A stretch of 64,000 nucleotides of DNA from Streptomyces sp. NBC_00376 (GTDB lineage: Bacteria > Actinomycetota > Actinomycetes > Streptomycetales > Streptomycetaceae): the NCBI RefSeq assembly GCF_036077095.1, contig NZ_CP107960.1:6014001-6078000 (forward strand), read 5' to 3'. A program made the translations under genes and the position numbers. Below the pieces are notes generated by a model that saw nothing but the letters and a program-made list of their open reading frames with translations, searched no databases and was not told the DNA's origin. This document shows positions 1 to 9,358 of the stretch, piece by piece. How positions within the stretch are numbered: position 1 is the first letter of the stretch; the number at the start of each line of letters is the position of its first letter.

Positions 1-870
1 ATGGGTCCGATCGAGGCGATCGACCTTTCCTTCAACCAGCCCGAGCGCTACCAGGAACTCGTCACCGACGCCCACCCGGCGATCGCCGCGTTCGGTGGCA
101 TGTTCCTGCTGATGATCTTCCTCGACTTCATTTTCGAGGACCGTGACATCCAGTGGCTGCGCTGGATCGAGCGTCCGCTCGCCAAGCTCGGCAAGGTCGA
201 CATGCTGTCGGTCTGCATCGCGCTGATCGTGCTGCTGGTCGCCTCCATGACCGTCGCGACCAACGCGCACCAGCACGGCGGCGGTCACGCGGACAAGGCG
301 GAGACGGTCCTGCTCGCCGGTATCGCCGGTCTGATCACGTACCTCATCGTCGGCGGTCTCTCCGGCTTCTTCGAGAACAAGCTGGAGGAGGAGGAAGAGC
401 GCGAGCACGAGGCCGAGGAAGAGGCCAAGCGGAGCGGCAAGAAGGTCTCCTCCGTCGTGCTCGCCGGCAAGGCCGCGTTCTTCATGTTCCTCTACCTGGA
501 AGTGCTCGACGCGTCCTTCTCGTTCGACGGTGTCATCGGCGCCTTCGCCGTCACCAACGAGATCGTGCTGATGGCCCTCGGCCTCGGTATCGGCGCCATG
601 TACGTCCGTTCGCTCACGGTCTACCTGGTCCGTCAGGGCACGCTCGACGACTACGTCTACCTGGAGCACGGCGCCCACTACGCCATCGGCGCGCTGGCCG
701 TGCTCCTGCTCGTCACCATCCAGTACCAGATCAACGAGCTCATCACCGGCCTGACCGGCGTCGTGCTGATCGCCTGGTCCTTCTGGTCCTCGGTCCGGCG
801 CAACAAGGCGCTGGAGGCCGAAGGCGGCGACGGCGAGGGTTCCAAGGCGGAAGTCCCGTCCGGGGTGTGA
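1..870 (+). CDS. DUF475/TerC-like integral membrane protein, 5' end cut off
   Basis: C-terminal ~289 residues of a polytopic membrane protein of the DUF475 (TerC-like) family. Hydrophobic segments lie near residues 28-42, 70-85, 102-120, 158-180, 187-205 and 226-262, with a charged Glu/Arg-rich cytoplasmic-type linker around 126-150. The reading frame is open to the window edge. As I recall, family members are longer at the N-terminus, so the Met at base 1 is probably internal. The two TerD-superfamily genes that follow fit the known association of DUF475/TerC proteins with Ter stress loci. The transported substrate, if any, is not visible. Confidence 0.8.
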   Translation: MGPIEAIDLSFNQPERYQELVTDAHPAIAAFGGMFLLMIFLDFIFEDRDIQWLRWIERPLAKLGKVDMLSVCIALIVLLVASMTVATNAHQHGGGHADKAETVLLAGIAGLITYLIVGGLSGFFENKLEEEEEREHEAEEEAKRSGKKVSSVVLAGKAAFFMFLYLEVLDASFSFDGVIGAFAVTNEIVLMALGLGIGAMYVRSLTVYLVRQGTLDDYVYLEHGAHYAIGALAVLLLVTIQYQINELITGLTGVVLIAWSFWSSVRRNKALEAEGGDGEGSKAEVPSGV

Positions 871-1041
871 CCCGGTAGGGATTGAGGAACGCTCTCAAGC
901 GGGGCGGTCCGTGAGGCAACGGTTCTCCGGAGACATCCGGACCCGGCCCCACGGCCGCCCCGCAGTGATGTGGTCCCGCCCTGGGCGCGGGACGGCCGTG
1001 GGACCGGGGCACTTTTCTACCGAGATGCATGGGGGTTGGGG

Positions 1042-1776
1042 ATGGCGTTCTGGGACGGCCTGTGGCCGCGGCGGGAGGCACAGTTCGAGTCGGGGAGCGC
1101 GGCGACCAGCTCCATCGTGCTGTCCCGGCGGCACGCCACGGTCTCGCTCACCAAACAGGGGGCGCTGACCGGCAATCTGCGGGTCAACCTCTCCTGGCAG
1201 ATGCGTACGTCGGACATCATGGGCCGGTCACGGCAGAGCGGCCGACTGCTGCGGCCGATGAAGCTCTTCCAGCCCGATGTGGTCCAGGCGCACACCCAGG
1301 GCATGGTCAACGTCGACCTGGACCTGGGCTGCATGTACGAGCTGAAGGACGGCACCAAGGGTGTGGTCCAGCCGCTGGGCAACCTCATGGGCGATCTGAA
1401 CGGGCCGCCGTACATCCGGCTCAGCGGGGACGACCGCTTCGGGGCGCCGTCGGGCGAGACCGTCTACGTCAATCTCGACCAGCGCGACCAGATCAAACGG
1501 CTGCTGTTCTTCGTCTACATCTACGACCAGACGCCGGCCTTCGACCGTACGCACGCCAAGGTGACGCTCTACCCGGGCAACGGCCCGCGGATCGAGATCG
1601 AGCTCGACGAGCACGCCCCCGAAGCCCGCTCCTGCGCCGTGTTCACGATGGAGAACATAAAGGACGAGCTGATCGTGCGGCGCGAGGTGAGGTTCGTCTA
1701 CGGATTCCAGTCGGAGCTGGACCGGCTGTACGGCTTCGGCATGCAGTGGGGACGCGGCTACAAGTCCCGGACCTGA
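1042..1776 (+). CDS. TerD-superfamily protein, TerA-like (tellurium-resistance/stress family)
   Basis: 244-residue protein of the Ter (calcium-binding beta-sandwich) superfamily. It has the family's alternating strands and an acidic turn (VNVDLDLGCMYELKDG near residues 90-105) followed by GPPYIRLSGDDR. This arrangement resembles TerA-type paralogues more than the canonical TerD at 1851-2711. I start it at ATG 1042 because GGGGTTGGGG lies just upstream; an upstream in-frame Met at 970 would add a low-complexity leader with no ribosome site. Role inferred from family: part of a membrane-associated Ter stress complex. Biochemistry is unknown here. Confidence 0.75.
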   Translation: MAFWDGLWPRREAQFESGSAATSSIVLSRRHATVSLTKQGALTGNLRVNLSWQMRTSDIMGRSRQSGRLLRPMKLFQPDVVQAHTQGMVNVDLDLGCMYELKDGTKGVVQPLGNLMGDLNGPPYIRLSGDDRFGAPSGETVYVNLDQRDQIKRLLFFVYIYDQTPAFDRTHAKVTLYPGNGPRIEIELDEHAPEARSCAVFTMENIKDELIVRREVRFVYGFQSELDRLYGFGMQWGRGYKSRT

Positions 1777-1850
1777 GCGGACCGGCCCCGGCTTCCGCCT
1801 CCCCCTTTCTCCTTCTCCTCCTGTTTCTCTTCCCCTGTTTCGCTTCCGCC

Positions 1851-2711
1851 TCAGGACCGTACGAACTGCGGTCCCTGCGGGGGCAGCACGAAATTCGGGT
1901 CCGGGGCGGGTGCCGCGGCTGCGGCCGGCTGCGGATAGCCGTGGGCCGGCCGGGCGGCGGCGGGCTGCGGGTACCCGTACGCGGGCTGGGCCGCCGCGGG
2001 CTGCGGATAGCCGTACGCGGGCTGCTGGTGCTGGACCGTGGCCTGTGCGTCGGGGTCGGGCACCGCCGGAGGGAACTGCGGCGCGGGCGGGAACCCGGGC
2101 GCTGTCAGCGGCGCGGGAGAGGGGGCCGCCGCGTGCGACGGTCCGGGCGACGGAGCCGGTTCGGCCGCCGTCTCGTCGACCGAGATGCCGAAGGCGGTCG
2201 CCAGACCGACCAGACCGGTCGGATAGCCCTGCCCCACGGCCCGGAATTTCCAGCCATCGCCGCGCCGGTAGAGCTCGCCGCAGATGATCGCCGTCTCCTC
2301 GCCGGTCTCCGGCCGCACGTCGAAGACCGCGAGCGGCTCCCCGCCGGCCGACGCCGAGTCGTACAGCAGGATGCGCAGATCGCTCACCTGAGCGAATGCG
2401 GCGCCGTCGGAGGACGCGGCGACGACCACCTGCTCGACCGAGGCGTCCAGCCCGCCCAGATCGGCCTCGATGGTGTCCGTGAGTCCCTCGGGGAGGCTGC
2501 GCTTCGGCAGCCGTCGTACCAGGCCGGAGGGGTGGCGGGGCTGGTTGTAGAAGACGAAGTCCTCGTCCGAGCGCACGCGGCCACCGGCTCCGAGCAGCAG
2601 GGCCGAGGCGTCCACATCGGGAACTCCGGTGCCCGGGGTCCAGCACAGCACGGCCCGTACGGCCATGGCGTCCAGAGGGACGTTCGAACCTTTCACCATC
2701 GCGTGCGTCAT
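1851..2711 (-). CDS. TerD-domain protein with Tyr/Pro-rich repeat tail
   Basis: 286 residues. Residues 1-180 form a canonical TerD domain: start [18 protein letters not shown], then [17 protein letters not shown] with acidic residues suited to calcium binding, and [19 protein letters not shown]. The tail is low complexity with repeats of the type YGYPQPAA and ends GPQFVRS. Start chosen at 2711 because AGG lies about 9 bases upstream; longer in-frame starts reach into a non-conserved region. Convergent with the 1042 gene. The tail could serve as a docking or phase-separating segment, which is inference. Belongs to the same Ter locus as the divergent operon at 2932. Confidence 0.88.
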   Translation of the reverse strand: MTHAMVKGSNVPLDAMAVRAVLCWTPGTGVPDVDASALLLGAGGRVRSDEDFVFYNQPRHPSGLVRRLPKRSLPEGLTDTIEADLGGLDASVEQVVVAASSDGAAFAQVSDLRILLYDSASAGGEPLAVFDVRPETGEETAIICGELYRRGDGWKFRAVGQGYPTGLVGLATAFGISVDETAAEPAPSPGPSHAAAPSPAPLTAPGFPPAPQFPPAVPDPDAQATVQHQQPAYGYPQPAAAQPAYGYPQPAAARPAHGYPQPAAAAAPAPDPNFVLPPQGPQFVRS

Positions 2712-2931
2712 GCCCGTCATCCTGCCTGCTGGCTGCCCGCGCGGACAACGTGGGGGCCGTACCCGATGTCTCCGGGGTGTGCCGGAAGCACATGGCCCGA
2801 GGCGCTCCGAACCGTCGGGAAATGGACGAGTTACCCGGAATTCATGCACGTGGGGAACTGTTGACACCCGTCCGTACGTACTATTACCGGCCACGCGTTT
2901 TCCGGCCGGTCGTTCAGTTCGGGGGAGTTAC

Positions 2932-4095
2932 ATGCGTCATTTCGGGCATATTGCGCCCGCTGCGAGGAAGGGTCTGTTCTTCCAGGAGCCGTGCGAGTTC
3001 GGTCCGGATTCGTCGGCCCGCGTGCTGTCGGCCGCCCTGGGCGCGACCCTGTACAGCCCTGCCACCCGTCCCAGGCTTGCTGACGACGTCGTCAAGCAGG
3101 CCGGGCGCGGTGTCGTATCGATGGTGCTGTGCCTGGAGGATTCGATCGACGACTCCGAGGTCGCCGGGGCCGAGGAGAACCTGGTCAGACAGTTCGCCGA
3201 TCTCGATGCGAGCAGCGTCGAGGTGCCGCTGCTCTTCATCCGGGTCCGCGAGCCGGGCCAGATAGGTGACCTGGTGCACCGCCTCGGTGACACCGTCCGC
3301 ATGTTGTCTGGTTTTGTACTTCCAAAGTTCAATGAAGAGCGTGGCGTGCCTTTCATGGAGGCGCTTGCCAACGCGGAAAAGGCATGCGGGCGGCGCCTGT
3401 TCGCGATGCCCGTTCTCGAATCGCCCGAGCTGCTGCATCTGGAGACCCGGGGCGAAACTCTCCAGGGAATTGCCCGCACCGTCGACAAATACCGCGACCG
3501 GGTGCTCGCGCTGCGGCTCGGCGTCACCGACTTCTGCTCGGCGTACGGACTGCGCAGGGCGCCCGACATGACGGCGTACGACGTCCAGATCGTCGGCGCC
3601 GTCATCGCCGACGTGGTCAATGTGCTGGGCCGGGCGGACGGCACCGGCTTCACGATCACCGGGCCGGTGTGGGAGTACTTCCGGCTCCAGGAGCGCATGT
3701 TCAAGCCCCAGCTGCGCCGCAGCCCCTTCCTGGAGGGCCGGGCCGAGGAACTGCGCACGGCGCTGATCGAGCACGACCTGGACGGCCTGCTGCGCGAGAT
3801 CGAGCTCGACCGGGCCAACGGTCTGCTCGGCAAGACCTGCATCCACCCCTCGCACGTCGCGCCCGTGCACGCGCTGTCCGTGGTCAGCCACGAGGAGTAC
3901 AGCGACGCGAAGGACATCCTGCGGCCGGAGCGCGGCGGCGGTGGCGTGATGCGCTCCGCGTACACGAACAAGATGAACGAGGTGAAGCCGCACCGGGCCT
4001 GGGCCGAGCGGACCCTGCTGCGGGCCGAGGTCTTCGGCGTGGCCAGGCAGGACGTCGGCTTCGTGGAACTGCTGGCCGCGGGCCTCGCGGAGTGA
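2932..4095 (+). CDS. HpcH/HpaI aldolase / citrate-lyase-beta-like protein of Ter operon
   Basis: 387 residues, TIM-barrel CitE-like fold. Visible landmarks: LCLEDSIDD (metal/acid binding), LFIRVREP, GFVLPKFN, FAMPVLESPE (catalytic Glu region), LRLGVTDFCSAYGL and GKTCIHPSHV near the C-terminus. GGGGGAG at 2921 supports the ATG at 2932. The stop overlaps the GTG of the next gene, so the two are translationally coupled. This combination (citrate-lyase-like barrel, PRTase_2/TRSP/StiP protein, HAD phosphatase) is the predicted nucleotide-like metabolite module described for Ter systems. The actual substrate is unknown. Confidence 0.85.
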   Translation: MRHFGHIAPAARKGLFFQEPCEFGPDSSARVLSAALGATLYSPATRPRLADDVVKQAGRGVVSMVLCLEDSIDDSEVAGAEENLVRQFADLDASSVEVPLLFIRVREPGQIGDLVHRLGDTVRMLSGFVLPKFNEERGVPFMEALANAEKACGRRLFAMPVLESPELLHLETRGETLQGIARTVDKYRDRVLALRLGVTDFCSAYGLRRAPDMTAYDVQIVGAVIADVVNVLGRADGTGFTITGPVWEYFRLQERMFKPQLRRSPFLEGRAEELRTALIEHDLDGLLREIELDRANGLLGKTCIHPSHVAPVHALSVVSHEEYSDAKDILRPERGGGGVMRSAYTNKMNEVKPHRAWAERTLLRAEVFGVARQDVGFVELLAAGLAE

Positions 4096-6677
4096 GCGGG
4101 CATCCGGCGAGGACGGCGAAAGAGCCGGCAAGGACGGCAAGGACGACCAAGGAGAAGGAGACGGCGGACGTGGTGTGGTCGGGCAGCTGGGTGGCGGAGC
4201 GACTGGGCGTCGAGCTCGTCGGCGACGGGAGGCCCGACGGCGACGGAGAGCTGAAGGACCTGCTGGGCCTCGCCCTGCGCCGCAACCCCAAGCGGGCCCA
4301 CCTCCTCGTGTCGAACGTGCTCGGCAAGCACGTGCCGCAGAAGCCCTCCGTGGTCTACGGCACCGGATTCGAGCTCGGCCGACGGGTGCGCGAACTCCTC
4401 GGTGACGCCGAGGCGCGCCGGGCCGTCGTGCTCGGTTACGCGGAGACGGCCACCGGCCTCGGCCACGCGGTCGCCGACGGGCTGGGCGTGGCACCGTACC
4501 TCCACTCGACCCGCCGCCCCGTCGAGGGCGTGGCAAGGGCGGGCGGCTTCGAGGAGTCCCACTCGCACGCCACCTCGCACCTGCTGCTCCCGGAGGACCC
4601 GGCACTACTGGCCGGCGACCGCGGCCCGGCGGGCGTGGACACGGAGACGGACGCGCCGCTGGTGCTGGTGGACGACGAGTTCTCCACGGGCAACACCGTG
4701 CTCAACACCATCCGCGCACTGCACGAGCGGTATCCGCGGAGCCGTTACGTCATCGTCGCCCTGGTGGACATGAGGTCGCCGGCCGACCGGGGACGGCTTG
4801 CCGGGTTCGCCGCGGAGATCGGCGCCCGCGTCGACCTGGTGGCGCGCGGCTCGGGCACGGTCACCCTCCCGGAGGGCGTGCTGGCGAAGGGCCAGGCACT
4901 GGTCGCCGCGCACGAGTCCGAGCCTGAGGGTGCCACGGCGCACGGAGCGGCCGGTTCCGCAGGTCCCGCCGCCCCCGGCTCCAGGCCCTGCACCCGGGTG
5001 GATCTCCGGTGGCCCGCCGGTGTGCCCGACGGCGGACGGCACGGCTTCACCCCCGCCCACCGGGCCGTCCTGGAACCCGCCCTGCCCGCCATGGCCGCCC
5101 GCATAGCCGGAGCCCTGGGCGACGCCCGCCGCGTACTGGTCCTCGGCTTCGAGGAGCTGATGTACGCCCCCCTCCGGCTGGGCACGGCCCTGGAGGACCA
5201 CACCGACGCCGAGGTGCGCTACTCCACCACCACGCGTTCCCCCGTCCTCGCCGTGGACGACCCGGGCTACGCGATACGGACCCGGCTGGTCTTCCCGGCC
5301 CACGACAACCCGGCCGACGGGCCCGGCGACCGGTACGCGTACAACGTCGCGGGCGCCGGATTCGACGCCGTGGTGCTCGCCGTCGACTCCGCCGCCGACA
5401 CCCCCGAACTGCACGCCCCCGACGGCCTGCTGGCGCAGCTCGCCGCGCACACCGACCACGTCCTGCTCGCGGTCGTCCCCTCGTACGTCCCGTCGCACCC
5501 CCACCCGCACGCCCCCGAACGGCAGGAACCCCCCGTGCTGCCCGAGCCCCTCCGCGGCCCCGCCTTCTCCTCCTACGCGCCCGACGAGGTCGGCTGGCTG
5601 CTCCAGGACCTCTCGGACACCGAGCTGGAGGCGCCCACCGAGGAACGCGAGGAGGCGATACAGAGCGGCGGCGCCCACTACGCCGAGTCGCTGCCCGTCG
5701 AGTACCAGCCGTCCGCCGAGTACCAGAAGCTGTTCAAGGCGGCGCTGGAGCTGTCGGCCGCCCGCGTCGCCCGCGCCGTCGGCACCGTCACCGAGACGGT
5801 CCTCGCCGAGCGCGGCCCCCGCCCGGTCCTGGTCTCGCTCGCCAGGGCCGGCACGCCCGTCGGCGTACTGATGCGCCGCTGGGCCCGGCACCGGCACGGC
5901 ATCGACCTGCCGCACTACGCCGTCTCCATCGTGCGGGGCCGCGGCATCGACGCCAACGCCCTGCGCTGGCTGGCCGCCCACCACGACCCGGCGGACGTCG
6001 TCTTCGTCGACGGCTGGACCGGCAAGGGCGCGATCACCCGCGAACTGTCCGCGGCGCTCGACGGGTTCGACGGGTTCGACCCGGAGATCGCGGTACTGGC
6101 CGACCCGGGAGGCTGCGTCCGTACCTACGGCACCCGCGAGGACTTCCTCATCCCGTCCGCCTGCCTCAACTCCACCGTCTCCGGGCTGATCTCGCGGACC
6201 GTCCTGCGCGCCGACCTGGTCGGCCCCGAGGACTTCCACGGTGCGAAGTTCTACCGGGAGCTCGCGGACACCGATGTGTCCGGCCACTTCCTCGACACCG
6301 TCGCCGCGCACTTCGACGAGGTCGTCGACGCCGTGGACGCCGAGGCCAAGGAGCTGCTCGCGGCCGATCGCGCGCCCACCTGGGAGGGCTGGGCCGCCGT
6401 GGAGCGCATCAGCGAGGAGTACGGCATCCACGACGTGAACCTCGTCAAGCCGGGCGTCGGCGAGACGACCCGCGTACTGCTGCGCCGCGTCCCGTGGAAG
6501 ATCCTCGCCGACCGGGGGGCGGGCGCGGACCTCGACCACATCCGTCTGCTGGCCGAGCAGCGGGGCGTACCGGTGGAGGAGGTCGACGGACTCCCGTACA
6601 GCTGCGTCGGTCTGATCCACCCGAAGTACACCAGGGGCGCGACCGGCGCTGACGGCAAGGCGGTGGAGTCCAAGTGA
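4092..6677 (+). CDS. Fused PRTase_2 - TRSP - StiP - PELOTA protein (Ter-associated)
   Basis: 861 residues joining four Ter-associated domains. The N-terminal ~250 residues are a phosphoribosyltransferase with the PRPP-binding motif LVLVDDEFSTGNT. A TRSP domain follows (LGFEELMYAP, then STTTRSPV). Next is a StiP-type region from about residue 490 (FSSYAPDEVGWLL, LVSLARAGTPVG, VDGWTGKGAI). At the C-terminus is a PELOTA-like RNA-binding domain (WKILADRGAGADLDHIR ... SCVGLIHPKYT). GTG 4092 overlaps the previous stop; GTG 4170 with a strong GGAGAAGGAG site is a credible shorter start that drops a low-complexity leader. Likely makes a phosphoribosylated metabolite in Ter stress response (inferred from family proposals). 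Confidence 0.87.
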   Translation: MSGHPARTAKEPARTARTTKEKETADVVWSGSWVAERLGVELVGDGRPDGDGELKDLLGLALRRNPKRAHLLVSNVLGKHVPQKPSVVYGTGFELGRRVRELLGDAEARRAVVLGYAETATGLGHAVADGLGVAPYLHSTRRPVEGVARAGGFEESHSHATSHLLLPEDPALLAGDRGPAGVDTETDAPLVLVDDEFSTGNTVLNTIRALHERYPRSRYVIVALVDMRSPADRGRLAGFAAEIGARVDLVARGSGTVTLPEGVLAKGQALVAAHESEPEGATAHGAAGSAGPAAPGSRPCTRVDLRWPAGVPDGGRHGFTPAHRAVLEPALPAMAARIAGALGDARRVLVLGFEELMYAPLRLGTALEDHTDAEVRYSTTTRSPVLAVDDPGYAIRTRLVFPAHDNPADGPGDRYAYNVAGAGFDAVVLAVDSAADTPELHAPDGLLAQLAAHTDHVLLAVVPSYVPSHPHPHAPERQEPPVLPEPLRGPAFSSYAPDEVGWLLQDLSDTELEAPTEEREEAIQSGGAHYAESLPVEYQPSAEYQKLFKAALELSAARVARAVGTVTETVLAERGPRPVLVSLARAGTPVGVLMRRWARHRHGIDLPHYAVSIVRGRGIDANALRWLAAHHDPADVVFVDGWTGKGAITRELSAALDGFDGFDPEIAVLADPGGCVRTYGTREDFLIPSACLNSTVSGLISRTVLRADLVGPEDFHGAKFYRELADTDVSGHFLDTVAAHFDEVVDAVDAEAKELLAADRAPTWEGWAAVERISEEYGIHDVNLVKPGVGETTRVLLRRVPWKILADRGAGADLDHIRLLAEQRGVPVEEVDGLPYSCVGLIHPKYTRGATGADGKAVESK

Positions 6678-7540
6678 CCACCCCCGCGTCCCGGCCCCCG
6701 GCGACGGCCGATGCCGGCGCCCCCGTCACGCTCGTCGCCAGCGACCTCGACCGCACCCTGATCTACTCCACGGCAGCGCTCCAGCTCGCCATGCCGGACG
6801 CCGCGGCCCCCCAGCTGCTCTGCGTGGAGGTGTACGACCACAAGCCGCTCTCCTACCTGACGGAGACGGCCGCGGCACTGCTGGACGAACTGGCCCGCAC
6901 CACGGTCTTCGTCCCGACCACCACCCGCACCCGCGAGCAGTACGGACGCATCCATCTGCCCGGTCCCGCACCCCGGTTCGCGATCTGCGCCAACGGCGGA
7001 CACCTGCTCGTCGACGGCGAGTCCGACCCCGACTGGCAGCGGCAGGTGGCCCGCAGGCTCGCCGAGGAATCCGCGCCCCTCGCCGAGGTCCGCGCCCACC
7101 TCCTGGCCGCAGCCGACCCCGCCTGGCTGCTCAAGGAACGGGTCGCCGAGGACCTCTTCGCCTACCTCGTGGTGGAACGCCCGCTACTGCCCGAGGACTG
7201 GGTCAAGGAACTGGGGGAGTGGGCGCTGACGCGCGGCTGGACGGTCTCCCTCCAGGGCCGCAAGATCTACGCCGTTCCGGGCCCGCTCACCAAGAGCGCC
7301 GCCATGAACGAGGTGGCCCGGCGCACCGGCGCCACGCTCACCCTCGCCGCCGGCGACAGCCTCCTGGACGCCGATCTGCTCCTCGCCGCCGACCGCGCCT
7401 GGCGCCCGGCCCATGGCGAACTGGCCGACACCGGCTGGAGCGCCCCGCACGCCGAGGTGACGGCCGAGCGAGGGGTGGCGGCGGGCGAGGAGATCCTCCG
7501 GCACTTCCTCCGGGCCGCCGGCGAGGCAAGATCGTCCTGA
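6674..7540 (+). CDS. HAD-superfamily hydrolase, Ter operon
   Basis: 288 residues. Catalytic motif I is SDLDRT at residues 23-28 (nucleophile Asp24, acid/base Asp26). The motif III region GPLTKSAAM supplies the Lys, and AAGDSLLDADLL is a motif IV-like Asp cluster, as in Cof-type HAD phosphatases. GTG start overlaps the stop of the PRTase fusion (GTGA), making it the third gene of the coupled operon. Expected to dephosphorylate a small metabolite, probably a product of the upstream PRTase; this assignment rests on operon context. Confidence 0.85.
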   Translation: MTTPASRPPATADAGAPVTLVASDLDRTLIYSTAALQLAMPDAAAPQLLCVEVYDHKPLSYLTETAAALLDELARTTVFVPTTTRTREQYGRIHLPGPAPRFAICANGGHLLVDGESDPDWQRQVARRLAEESAPLAEVRAHLLAAADPAWLLKERVAEDLFAYLVVERPLLPEDWVKELGEWALTRGWTVSLQGRKIYAVPGPLTKSAAMNEVARRTGATLTLAAGDSLLDADLLLAADRAWRPAHGELADTGWSAPHAEVTAERGVAAGEEILRHFLRAAGEARSS

Positions 7541-7587
7541 CGCCGGGCGGCGAGGCCGCCGGCCGATCGACGGACGAGGAGCGCAGG

Positions 7588-8247
7588 ATGACCAAGGGCA
7601 ACGAAACCAAAATCACGGACGAGCTGTACGCGTACATGCTGGCGCACAACCCACCGCTCGACCCGGTGCAGCGCGAGCTCGTCGAGACCACGTACGCACG
7701 CCTGCCCGAGCACGCCGGCATGCAGTCGGCCGAGGAACAGGGACCGCTGCTCGCCTTCCTCGTCCGGCTGACCGGGGCCCGGCACATCGTGGAGGTCGGG
7801 ACGTTCACCGGGTTCTCCGCGCTGTCGATGGCGCAGGCCCTGCCCGCCGACGGACGGCTGATCGCCTGCGACATCTCGGAGGAGTGGACCGCCTACGGCC
7901 GGGAGGCCTGGGAGAAGGCGGGCGTCGCGGACCGGATCGAGCTCCGTATCGCCCCCGCGCTCGACACCCTGCGGGCGATGCCGGCCGAGCCGCACATCGA
8001 CCTCGCCTACCTGGACGCGGACAAGGGCAACTACATCCCGTACTGGGAGGAGCTGGTGCCCCGGATGCGGCAGGGCGGCCTGATCGTCACGGACAACGTG
8101 CTCTTCCACGGCGCGGTGACCGCCCCGGACGCGACCGGCGCGGCGGCGGCGATCAAGGAGTTCAACGAGCACGTGGCCGCCGATCAGCGGATGGACAGCG
8201 TGCTGCTGACCGTGTCCGACGGCCTGACCCTCTCCCGCAGGCGTTAG
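7588..8247 (+). CDS. SAM-dependent O-methyltransferase (class similar to caffeoyl-CoA OMT)
   Basis: 219 residues. SAM-binding motif I is VEVGTFTGFSALSMA; the acidic metal/substrate loop IDLAYLDADKGNY and the strand GGLIVTDNVLFHG are hallmarks of the bivalent-cation-dependent OMT family used on catechols and many secondary metabolites. AGGA at 7577-7580 lies 7 bases upstream of ATG 7588. It follows the Ter operon by 47 bases, so co-transcription is possible though a functional link is not obvious. Substrate not predictable. Confidence 0.88.
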   Translation: MTKGNETKITDELYAYMLAHNPPLDPVQRELVETTYARLPEHAGMQSAEEQGPLLAFLVRLTGARHIVEVGTFTGFSALSMAQALPADGRLIACDISEEWTAYGREAWEKAGVADRIELRIAPALDTLRAMPAEPHIDLAYLDADKGNYIPYWEELVPRMRQGGLIVTDNVLFHGAVTAPDATGAAAAIKEFNEHVAADQRMDSVLLTVSDGLTLSRRR

Positions 8248-8274
8248 GAGCCCGCCCGGCGCATCCCGCCGCGC

Positions 8275-8505
8275 TCAGCCGCAGCAGCCCCCACCGCAGC
8301 ACCCGCCACCGCCGCCCCCGCCACCGGCCGACGGGGCGGCGGGAGCGGACTTGGCGGACGACCCGCCGACGGCCACGGTGGAGAGCAGCTTCACGGTGTC
8401 GGCGTGCCCGGCGGGGCAGGAGGCCGGGTCGGAGGACTGGGCCATCGGGCGGCTGAGTTCGAACGTGTCTCCGCAGGAGCGGCAGCGGAATTCGTAACGA
8501 GGCAT
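8275..8505 (-). CDS. FmdB-family zinc-ribbon protein
   Basis: 76 residues. MPRYEFRCRSCGDTF with C8-x2-C11, then a second Cys in SCPAGH, gives the FmdB/CxxC_CxxC_SSSS regulatory zinc-ribbon pattern. The C-terminus is a glycine run ending in CCGGGCCG, a common tail in Streptomyces members. Function in Streptomyces is unproven; the name derives from a formamidase-operon regulator. Confidence 0.85.
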   Translation of the reverse strand: MPRYEFRCRSCGDTFELSRPMAQSSDPASCPAGHADTVKLLSTVAVGGSSAKSAPAAPSAGGGGGGGGCCGGGCCG

Positions 8506-8557
8506 GGCCCCAGGCTAACCGCGACCGCGGGCTCAGGGGCAGCTCAGGGGGCAAGAC

Positions 8558-9148
8558 TCAGGGGTCACGCCGGACGACCGGCATCGGCGGCGTGGTCGCC
8601 CTCCGGCTCAGCCGCATTTCCCGCGCGGCCTCCTCGGGGTGGCGTGCCCGCCAGTACGGGTTGTCGTGCGGAAGACCGCCGCTGACCCGCCCGTACATCC
8701 CGAAGACCATCAGCATCAGGCCGACCACAAAGCTGAACAGCACGTTCTGCATGTGGAAGGCGAGGAAGTTGTAGTCGGTCTCCAGCAGCGCGAGATTGAC
8801 GAAGCCGCTGAGGATGAAGGCGATGCCCAGAATCATGTTGAGCGTCGAGGCGAAGTTGCCGCCGATCACCATCCCGATGAACAGGAGCAGGCCGACGCAG
8901 ATGGACAGGACGCTCAGCGCGCCGTTGGTGTTGAGGCCCGCGACGGTGGCTCCGCCGGTGTTGAAGAAACCGATCTTGTCGATCAGCCCCAGGACACCGA
9001 AGGCGAGCAGCACCAGCCCCATCAGCCCCGCTCCGACCCGATAGACGCGGCTGAGCCGGTGATCGACCGGCAGATGCTTGTCCAGCCGGGTGGCCTTGCG
9101 GCGGCGAGAGGCCCGTCGCCCAGTGGTATGCAGCACGTGGGTGGCCAT
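8558..9148 (-). CDS. DUF4383 four-helix membrane protein
   Basis: 196 residues. A basic N-terminus (ASRRRKATRLDKHL) precedes four hydrophobic segments (about residues 38-58, 78-100, 105-125 and 135-155), and the protein ends in a soluble tail. The pattern VYRVGAGLMGLVLLAFGVLG and NxALxE fits DUF4383. The start MATHVL at 9148 is preceded by an AAGGAGACGA-type ribosome site on the minus strand. Role unknown. Confidence 0.8.
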   Translation of the reverse strand: MATHVLHTTGRRASRRRKATRLDKHLPVDHRLSRVYRVGAGLMGLVLLAFGVLGLIDKIGFFNTGGATVAGLNTNGALSVLSICVGLLLFIGMVIGGNFASTLNMILGIAFILSGFVNLALLETDYNFLAFHMQNVLFSFVVGLMLMVFGMYGRVSGGLPHDNPYWRARHPEEAAREMRLSRRATTPPMPVVRRDP

Positions 9149-9223
9149 GTCGGTCGTCTCCTTCGGGCGTACTACCAGGATCCGCCCAAGGCGTTGCCAC
9201 CGCACACCAGAGCCCCATGGCGA

Positions 9224-9358
9224 GCGCGGCCGGCACGGCTCGGCCGCCTGCACCCCGCAGGCCGCACCGCACAGCCGGCACCGCTCGACCAGCACCGCGC
9301 GGCCGGCACGGTTCGGCCGCCTGCACCCCGCAGGCCGCATGCGCAGCCGGCACCGCTC
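9224..9358. repeat. Two ~62-bp direct repeats, 73 bp apart
   Basis: Copies at 9224-9286 and 9297-9358 are nearly identical (differences around 9239/9312 and 9267/9340). Each contains the small hairpin GCCTGC-ACCCC-GCAGGC. The second copy runs into the stop codon of the minus-strand gene ending at 9357. A local tandem duplication is the simplest origin; a terminator role is possible from the hairpins. Confidence 0.75.

Noticed and set aside
4605..6620. 671-codon open frame on the minus strand opposite the PRTase fusion
   Set aside because: Gly/Val/Asp-rich composition typical of GC-driven antisense frames, no ribosome site, and the plus-strand frame has clear conserved domains.
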